Shown: one piece after another, positions 59,282 through 64,000 of the stretch | How positions within the stretch are numbered: position 1 is the stretch's first letter | How the letters are laid out: the number at the start of each line of letters is the position of its first letter | Source of the DNA: an uncultured Bacteroidota bacterium | GTDB lineage: Bacteria > Bacteroidota > Bacteroidia > Chitinophagales > Chitinophagaceae | DNA: 64,000 nucleotides | Assembly (NCBI GenBank): GCA_903824665.1 | Contig: CAIJXT010000034.1 | Coordinates: 28,661 to 92,660, forward strand | Reading direction: 5' to 3' | Notes under the pieces: generated by a model | Told to the model about the DNA's origin: nothing | What the model saw: the letters and a program-made list of their open reading frames with translations, nothing else | Database searches by the model: none | Program-made: the position numbers and the translations under genes

Positions 59282-61207
59282 ATGAGTAGGCCGAACATAA
59301 AAAATGCTGCTTTGCGCGTCACCAGACTGGTGGCTGTACTACTCTGCATCTACGACGCGGCGCAAGGGCAGCAGATGCGGGACTCATTGAAAGAGGTACA
59401 GATCCGGGACAAACGTGTATTGACTGGTGACACGCGAACGAACGACTTCTCCGCCGGGCAAAAAATACAAGCAATAGACAGTACAACACTGCATCAGTAC
59501 AGGCTGCAAAGTGTAGCTGCCCTGCTTACACAACAAGTACCGGTTTTTGTAAAATCATACAGCTTTAACGGTCTGGCAACACTTAGCTTCAGAGGTGCAT
59601 CGGCTGCACAGTCGCAAGTGCTGTGGAATGGTATACCAATACAGAATGCAGCACTGGGTGTGGCCGACGTATCTGCCATCCCGGTATCGTTTATGAACAA
59701 TATTAACATTGCCTATGGCGGATCTGGTGCGCTATACGGTAGTGGTAACGTAGGCGGCGCATTGCTGCTTGAATCGGACAGGCCTGTTTATGACACAGAC
59801 TACCGGCAGCTATTCGTAAGCGGTGGAGCAGGCAGCTTTGGCCAGTATCAGGGTGGTGTGAAGGGCGCACTGGCCGGCAAAAAGTGGTACGCTGCAGCCA
59901 ACACGTTTTTGCAGACCGCGAAAAACAACTACTCCTACACCCGCACAAACGGAGCTACTGCACAAATGACCAACGGTGAACTGAGCAGCGCTGCCGTAAT
60001 GGTGCAAGGAGCATACAAATTCAATAACCGGAATACTGTGGAGCTTCATGGATGGTATCAGGACTATGACCGCCACATCCCGCCGGCGTTGTTTGAAACC
60101 TACTCTGTAAAACGGCAGCAAGACAAGTCGATGCGCATGCTTGCCAGGTGGCAATATACAGGAGCGCGCTACAATGTCTATGCCCGTTCGTCCTTTATCC
60201 GCGACGAGATCAACTACAGCGATACTGCTGTAGTGGTAGTAACGCACAATGCCGTTCACCAATACTACCAGGAGGCAGGCTGGAAGCAACAAACCGGCAC
60301 CAATGGACAGTTGCTGGTCTTTATACCTGTGCAACTATCGTGGCTTCCTGAGGGTAACGATAGCCAGCGGCAGAACCGGATAGCTGTAGCAGCTGCATAC
60401 CAAATAAAATTGATAAACACCCGGCTACATCTCTCGGTACAGGCACGTGGCGAACAGATCAACGACCAGCGTATTTTTCTGCCAGGAGGTGGTGCTGCAT
60501 TCCACGTCAGGGACTGGCTGTGGCTGCGCGCAAATGTGCAACGCACCTACCGCATGCCTTCGCTGAATGAGTTGTATTACTTCCCCGGCGGTAACCCGCG
60601 CCTGAAGCCGGAAAGAGGTTGGACACAGGACGCGGGATACACCCTGAAAGCGAAAAAAGGACAAATAACACTGTACCACGATTTGTCCATATTCAACCGG
60701 AACATTCAGGATTGGATCATGTGGCTGGGCGGAGCAGTGTGGACGCCACAAAACATAGCGACTGTACACAGCCGTGGTACAGAAACCGATACGCGGATTA
60801 CCTTCGGCACCGGCGATTGGCTGCTCCATTTTTCGGCAGGTACCACCTATGTGCTGGCCACAACCACGGCAAGCAATATCCCCGGAGATGGAAGCACCGG
60901 CAAACAAATACCGTATACGCCAAGGTACAATGGACGAGTAAATGTAGGGTGTACCTGGAAGCGCATCTACCTGAACTACAACCACACCTATACCGGCTAC
61001 CGGTTTATTACCACAGACGAATCGGCATGGCTGTTGCCGTACCAGAGTGGCAATGTGCAAATGATGTATTCGACCACCATCAGGAGCCGCAGGCTGCAGC
61101 TGAGCCTTCAGTACAACAACTTATGGAATGAGCAATATTCGGTGGCCGGTTTCAGGCCAATGCCGCCTGCCAACTGGCTTGCAGGAATGCAATTGCAGCT
61201 GCTCTAA
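59282..61207 (+). CDS. btuB: TonB-dependent receptor, BtuB-like cobalamin transporter
   Basis: A 641-residue outer membrane receptor with a signal peptide (about 1-37). A TonB-box-like stretch DSLKEVQIRDKRV comes near the mature N-terminus. The plug (about 50-160) has SVAALLTQQVPVFVKSYSFNGLATLSFRGASAAQSQVLWNGIPIQNAALG and AYGGSGALYGSGNVGGALLLES. The barrel ends WLAGMQLQLL. It is short and lacks the carboxypeptidase-like domain of the larger receptor at 43-47 kb, as expected for a BtuB-type protein. Assignment to B12 rests on the riboswitch and the BtuG-like partner. The inner-membrane BtuCDF transporter is not in this window. Confidence 0.9.
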   Translation: MSRPNIKNAALRVTRLVAVLLCIYDAAQGQQMRDSLKEVQIRDKRVLTGDTRTNDFSAGQKIQAIDSTTLHQYRLQSVAALLTQQVPVFVKSYSFNGLATLSFRGASAAQSQVLWNGIPIQNAALGVADVSAIPVSFMNNINIAYGGSGALYGSGNVGGALLLESDRPVYDTDYRQLFVSGGAGSFGQYQGGVKGALAGKKWYAAANTFLQTAKNNYSYTRTNGATAQMTNGELSSAAVMVQGAYKFNNRNTVELHGWYQDYDRHIPPALFETYSVKRQQDKSMRMLARWQYTGARYNVYARSSFIRDEINYSDTAVVVVTHNAVHQYYQEAGWKQQTGTNGQLLVFIPVQLSWLPEGNDSQRQNRIAVAAAYQIKLINTRLHLSVQARGEQINDQRIFLPGGGAAFHVRDWLWLRANVQRTYRMPSLNELYYFPGGNPRLKPERGWTQDAGYTLKAKKGQITLYHDLSIFNRNIQDWIMWLGGAVWTPQNIATVHSRGTETDTRITFGTGDWLLHFSAGTTYVLATTTASNIPGDGSTGKQIPYTPRYNGRVNVGCTWKRIYLNYNHTYTGYRFITTDESAWLLPYQSGNVQMMYSTTIRSRRLQLSLQYNNLWNEQYSVAGFRPMPPANWLAGMQLQLL

Positions 61208-61270
61208 AACAACTTACCCGATTGGTGCTTTGGTGTACCCAACGGGAAAAAGCACAACACTTAAATTAAA

Positions 61271-61306
61271 CGAACAAGGGCACCTCAGTAGAAGTGCCCT
61301 TGTTCG
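61271..61306. terminator. Bidirectional terminator between btuB and pruA
   Basis: A perfect 13-bp stem CGAACAAGGGCAC with 61294-61306 (loop about 10 bases) between the convergent btuB-like and pruA genes. Confidence 0.85.
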
Positions 61307-61327
61307 TATCTGTGATCAGGCAACCGA

Positions 61328-62962
61328 CTAGTCGGCCTGATGAAAGGAATACCTGTAATCAACTGGTGGAACGTGAGTCTCCTTGATAGTGCGAGCGCTG
61401 AGCCAGCGGTAAAGGTTGAGGATTGAACCTGCCTTGTCGTTGGTGCCGGAAGCGCGGGCGCCGCCAAATGGCTGCTGACCTACCACTGCTCCGGTAGGCT
61501 TGTCGTTGATATAAAAATTGCCGGCACTATTCACCAGCGCTTTAGTCATATATTCGATCGCATACCTGTCTTGCGCAAATATAGCACCGGTAAGGGCGTA
61601 GGGTGATGTATTATCGAGCACATCCAGCGCCTGAATCCACATATCCGCTTCGTAAGTGTATATTGTGAGCACCGGACCGAAAATCTCTTCACACATCGTA
61701 ACGTAGGTAGGGTCGGTAGTGTCGATAACGGTAGGTTCTACAAACCAACCCTTTGACTTATCGTATCCGCCACCACACAAAATAGTAGCTGCGCCATTGC
61801 TGTTCTTTACATTATCAATATATTTAGTGATACTGTTGAATGCCTTTTCGTCGATAACGGCATTGATGAAATTGGTGAAGTCGTCGACAGGTCCCATTTT
61901 CATGGTTGCGATCTCGGCCACCAGCTTCTTCTTGATCTCGGCAGCCAGATTGGCCGGAAGATATGCACGTGAAGCGGCGGAACATTTCTGACCCTGATAT
62001 TCGAACGCGCCCCTAGCCAGACCGGCTACAACGGCATCTACATTGGCAGAAGGATGTACAAATACAAAGTCTTTGCCACCAGTCTCGCCTACTATGCGCG
62101 GGTAAGACTTATAGCGTGCAATGTTCTCTCCGATACTCTTCCACATGCTCTGAAACACACCGGTAGAGCCTGTGAAGTGCACGCCTGCAAATGCAGGGTG
62201 CGCATAACATATCTCGCCAACAACCGGACCTGATGGGTATATGAGATTGATAACACCTGCCGGTAGCCCAGCTTCAATGAGGATCTCCATAAACACGCTG
62301 GCAGAGTATATCTGTGTATTGGCAGGTTTCCATACTACCACGTTGCCACACATTGCAGCACTTGTAGGCAGATTGCCACCAATAGCTGTAAAGTTGAAAG
62401 GTGTAACGGCCAGTACAAAACCTTCGAGCGGACGATACTCCATGCGATTGTTCATACCTATGGGCGACAAAGGTTGCTGTTTGTATATCTGGCTAAGGAA
62501 GTATACATTGAACCGCAGGAAGTCTATTAGCTCACATGCGCTGTCAATCTCCGCCTGATAGGCATTCTTGCTCTGTCCCAGCATGGTAGCGGCATTCATA
62601 CGGAAGCGATACTTAGTAGCGAGCAACTCTGCAGCCTTCATAAAAATAGCCGCACGGTGCTCCCAAGCCATTGATGCCCATTCGTCGCGGGCAGCGAGCG
62701 CTGCATCTATGGCATCGTGAACATGCTGCTCATCTGATGCATAGAAATGTCCCAGCAAATGGCTTGTATCATGGGGCGGGCGAATCTCCTTCTTGTTTTC
62801 GCTACGCACCTCCTGCCCATCGATATACATCGGTATATCGCGTAGGTGACTTTTCATCTCTTTAAGTGTAGCCTGAAGCGATTTACGCTCAGGACTTCCG
62901 GGTGCATAACCCAATACGGTCTCATTCTTAGGCTCGGCAAAATCAAAATATGCGTTATTCAT
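61328..62962 (-). CDS. pruA: 1-pyrroline-5-carboxylate dehydrogenase (L-glutamate gamma-semialdehyde dehydrogenase)
   Basis: A 544-residue aldehyde dehydrogenase; it oxidises glutamate semialdehyde to glutamate in the second step of proline breakdown. Marks of the P5CDH branch are the N-terminal YAPGSPERKSLQATLKEM, ISPFN-type segment VTPFNFTAIGGNLPTSAAMCGNVVVWKP, GETGGKDFVFVHPSA, catalytic cysteine C327 in FEYQGQKCSAASRAYLP, and CEEIFGPVLTIYTYE. The closing NFYINDKPTGAVVGQQPFGGARASGTNDKAG is typical. A separate proline dehydrogenase gene is not in the window. Confidence 0.95.
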   Translation of the reverse strand: MNNAYFDFAEPKNETVLGYAPGSPERKSLQATLKEMKSHLRDIPMYIDGQEVRSENKKEIRPPHDTSHLLGHFYASDEQHVHDAIDAALAARDEWASMAWEHRAAIFMKAAELLATKYRFRMNAATMLGQSKNAYQAEIDSACELIDFLRFNVYFLSQIYKQQPLSPIGMNNRMEYRPLEGFVLAVTPFNFTAIGGNLPTSAAMCGNVVVWKPANTQIYSASVFMEILIEAGLPAGVINLIYPSGPVVGEICYAHPAFAGVHFTGSTGVFQSMWKSIGENIARYKSYPRIVGETGGKDFVFVHPSANVDAVVAGLARGAFEYQGQKCSAASRAYLPANLAAEIKKKLVAEIATMKMGPVDDFTNFINAVIDEKAFNSITKYIDNVKNSNGAATILCGGGYDKSKGWFVEPTVIDTTDPTYVTMCEEIFGPVLTIYTYEADMWIQALDVLDNTSPYALTGAIFAQDRYAIEYMTKALVNSAGNFYINDKPTGAVVGQQPFGGARASGTNDKAGSILNLYRWLSARTIKETHVPPVDYRYSFHQAD

Positions 62963-63001
62963 TTAAATATATTTTAAAGTGTGTATTGTTGTAACGGACT
63001 G

Positions 63002-63009
63002 CAAAGGTA
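63002..63009 (-). promoter_or_regulatory. -7 promoter box TACCTTTG of pruA
   Basis: An exact TAnnTTTG match on the minus strand, 39 bases before the pruA start. The hairpin at 63021-63043 overlaps the expected -33 region. Confidence 0.6.
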
Positions 63010-63020
63010 ACTAAATCCAA

Positions 63021-63043
63021 CCGTCTGGCATAGCACCAGACGG
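63021..63043. terminator. Hairpin between the broken gene and pruA
   Basis: CCGTCTGG (63021-63028) pairs perfectly with CCAGACGG (63036-63043), loop CATAGCA. It lies just after the last stop of the frameshifted gene and may be its terminator or an operator at the pruA promoter; no good T-run is present. Confidence 0.45.
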
Positions 63044-63048
63044 TACGG

Positions 63049-63508
63049 CTAAGATGTGGCGCAGGCGGCCCAAAAGTGATTATGAGGTCGAAAACTACAG
63101 CCACCAGAAGCAGGATTGGCATATGTGACTGATACCGGATCCTGTGCAGGAGCTGACCTGCTATCAGTGACAATTTCTGGCAAACTCGCGATGGGCTCCC
63201 TTGCATAAAAAACATGCGTGTTGCCGTTAAAGTCTACTTTTTCAATTTGTATATCCGAAGCACCGTGCTATTAAATGCCCGTACAGAGTAGTAGATATCG
63301 GGAAAATCATAGTCTTCCGGATGTACCCGAAAATCGGTCATAAAGTAATCTGTATCACCATCGGCAGCTAAAATCTCACCAGCCCTATTGCCCGTTGTTC
63401 GGGATCGTCCCAGGTGACTCCATAATCCTGATAGGTGCTGACGGCCAAAATAAGTAATACCAACAAAAGTACAATTGCAGGAAAATGTGTTTTAATGGCA
63501 CCGTTCAT
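63049..63508 (-). pseudogene. Small membrane/exported protein gene broken by two frameshifts
   Basis: Read on the minus strand from the ATG at 63508, the first frame gives MNGAIKTHFPAIVLLLVLLI (a signal or membrane segment) and continues AVSTYQDYGVTWDDPEQRAIG before a stop near 63373. The second frame takes over there with AGEILAADGDTDYFMTDFR, VHPEDYDFPDIYYSVRAFNS. The third frame follows from about 63265 with SDIQIEKVDFNGNTHVFYAR and EPIASLPEIVTDSRSAPAQD, and stops at 63049. Joined, these make a coherent protein of about 150 residues. No family is recognised. Two frame breaks mean a pseudogene, sequencing errors or, less likely, programmed frameshifting. Confidence 0.6.
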
Positions 63509-64000
63509 TATTAGGGGTCTACAAGTGGAATTCTTGATAAAAACAGCAAATACATTTGGTTCTTAAAATATAATAGCGGACAAACAATTGCAGCAACCTG
63601 ATATATGTTGAACATGGAGGCATCGCGGGGAAATCAGCTATAATACGGGAAACATAAAAACGCGCCGGGAACACAAATAATATATACTATTTCACAATTA
63701 TTAACCAAGAAAAAAGGACTCTTGCAATTGCTACTGATCATGTTCGGGACAATATACCGACATAAAATAGATTATCCCACTCTTAATTAACCAGCTATTA
63801 ACAATCGAATGCATACTAGCTGTATCAATTCAGATTACCTTCACGATGAATGTGTGTACATTTTACATATGTTACGTAATCATTAATAAATCTGCTGCTT
63901 TCGATACAATATGATACTTGAAATCATGTTGTATTGAATATTTGGTAGATGCTTGGTCGCAAATAGTATTTTTTTGTTCCGATAAATACATTTTTAATTA
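63509..64000. other. AT-rich gene-free region at the window edge
   Basis: About 490 bases without a convincing coding frame. An exact TACATTTG box on the plus strand (63551-63558) is not followed by a gene within reach. Many AT-rich palindromic words are present (for example TTAATTAA at about 63784 and AATACATTTTTAATTA at the end). It may be the promoter region of a gene beyond the window. Confidence 0.4.

Noticed and set aside
62955..63215. An 86-codon minus-strand frame between pruA and the broken gene
   Set aside because: It overlaps the pruA promoter box and the last frame of the frameshifted gene, which makes a more coherent protein.
1..64000. CRISPR arrays, rRNA operons and integrase or transposase genes
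   Set aside because: No regularly spaced direct repeats, rRNA signatures or transposase or recombinase motifs were found on either strand.

Overview
The window is chromosomal DNA from a member of the Bacteroidota, most likely Chitinophagaceae or a close relative. Several signs agree. Secreted proteins end in type IX secretion (T9SS) sorting domains. There are TonB-dependent receptors with a carboxypeptidase-like N-terminal domain, a PorV/PorQ-type protein and Bat-type proteins. Start codons rarely have a Shine-Dalgarno sequence, while the Bacteroidota -7 box TAnnTTTG recurs just upstream of them. No rRNA gene, intact tRNA gene or CRISPR array was found.

Layout. 1-3.3 kb: the end of a glycosyltransferase, an orphan helix-turn-helix protein, a gene-free stretch with three copies of a structured repeat, and a small membrane protein. 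3.3-6.5 kb: a visibly AT-rich insert carrying an RloA/RloB (AbiL-like) phage-defence pair and a membrane protein, ended by a MITE-like element and a tRNA-Leu fragment. 6.6-17 kb: a MauE-thioredoxin fusion, lipoproteins, uvrA, a propeller histidine kinase with its NarL-type regulator, and an acetyltransferase. 17-31 kb: a giant T9SS-secreted propeller protein, glutamate dehydrogenase with cytochrome c biogenesis genes ccmC/ccmD, an ArsR-SRPBCC operon with a clear operator, a conserved exported GATase-like protein, a large novel-looking membrane protein, and a TMTC-like membrane protein with TPRs. 31-38 kb: Rieske protein, LD-carboxypeptidase, O-antigen ligase-like protein, meaB, a WecA-like transferase, a zinc phospholipase C-like protein, greA and a HIT protein. 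38-49 kb: an operon of a TonB receptor, a 1348-residue surface protein and a PorV/PorQ protein, then a 2-hydroxyacid dehydrogenase and rsmA. 49-55.5 kb: leucyl aminopeptidase, pdxA, a Bat VWA/TPR pair and a MarR-YceI operon. 55.7-61.2 kb: a cobalamin-riboswitch operon of four cell-surface proteins (DUF4465/BtuH-like, a second T9SS protein, a BtuG-like propeller, a BtuB-like receptor). 61.3-64 kb: pruA, a twice-frameshifted small membrane protein gene, and non-coding DNA.

The most integrated system is the vitamin B12 locus: a riboswitch controls a surface-capture apparatus in which two of the four proteins are built for T9SS export rather than as lipoproteins. The most unexplained DNA is the repeat region at 1.9-2.7 kb, where two hairpins keep perfect pairing in both main copies although their stem sequences differ. 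Several promoters lie so close to start codons (3-7 bases) that leaderless mRNAs are likely.
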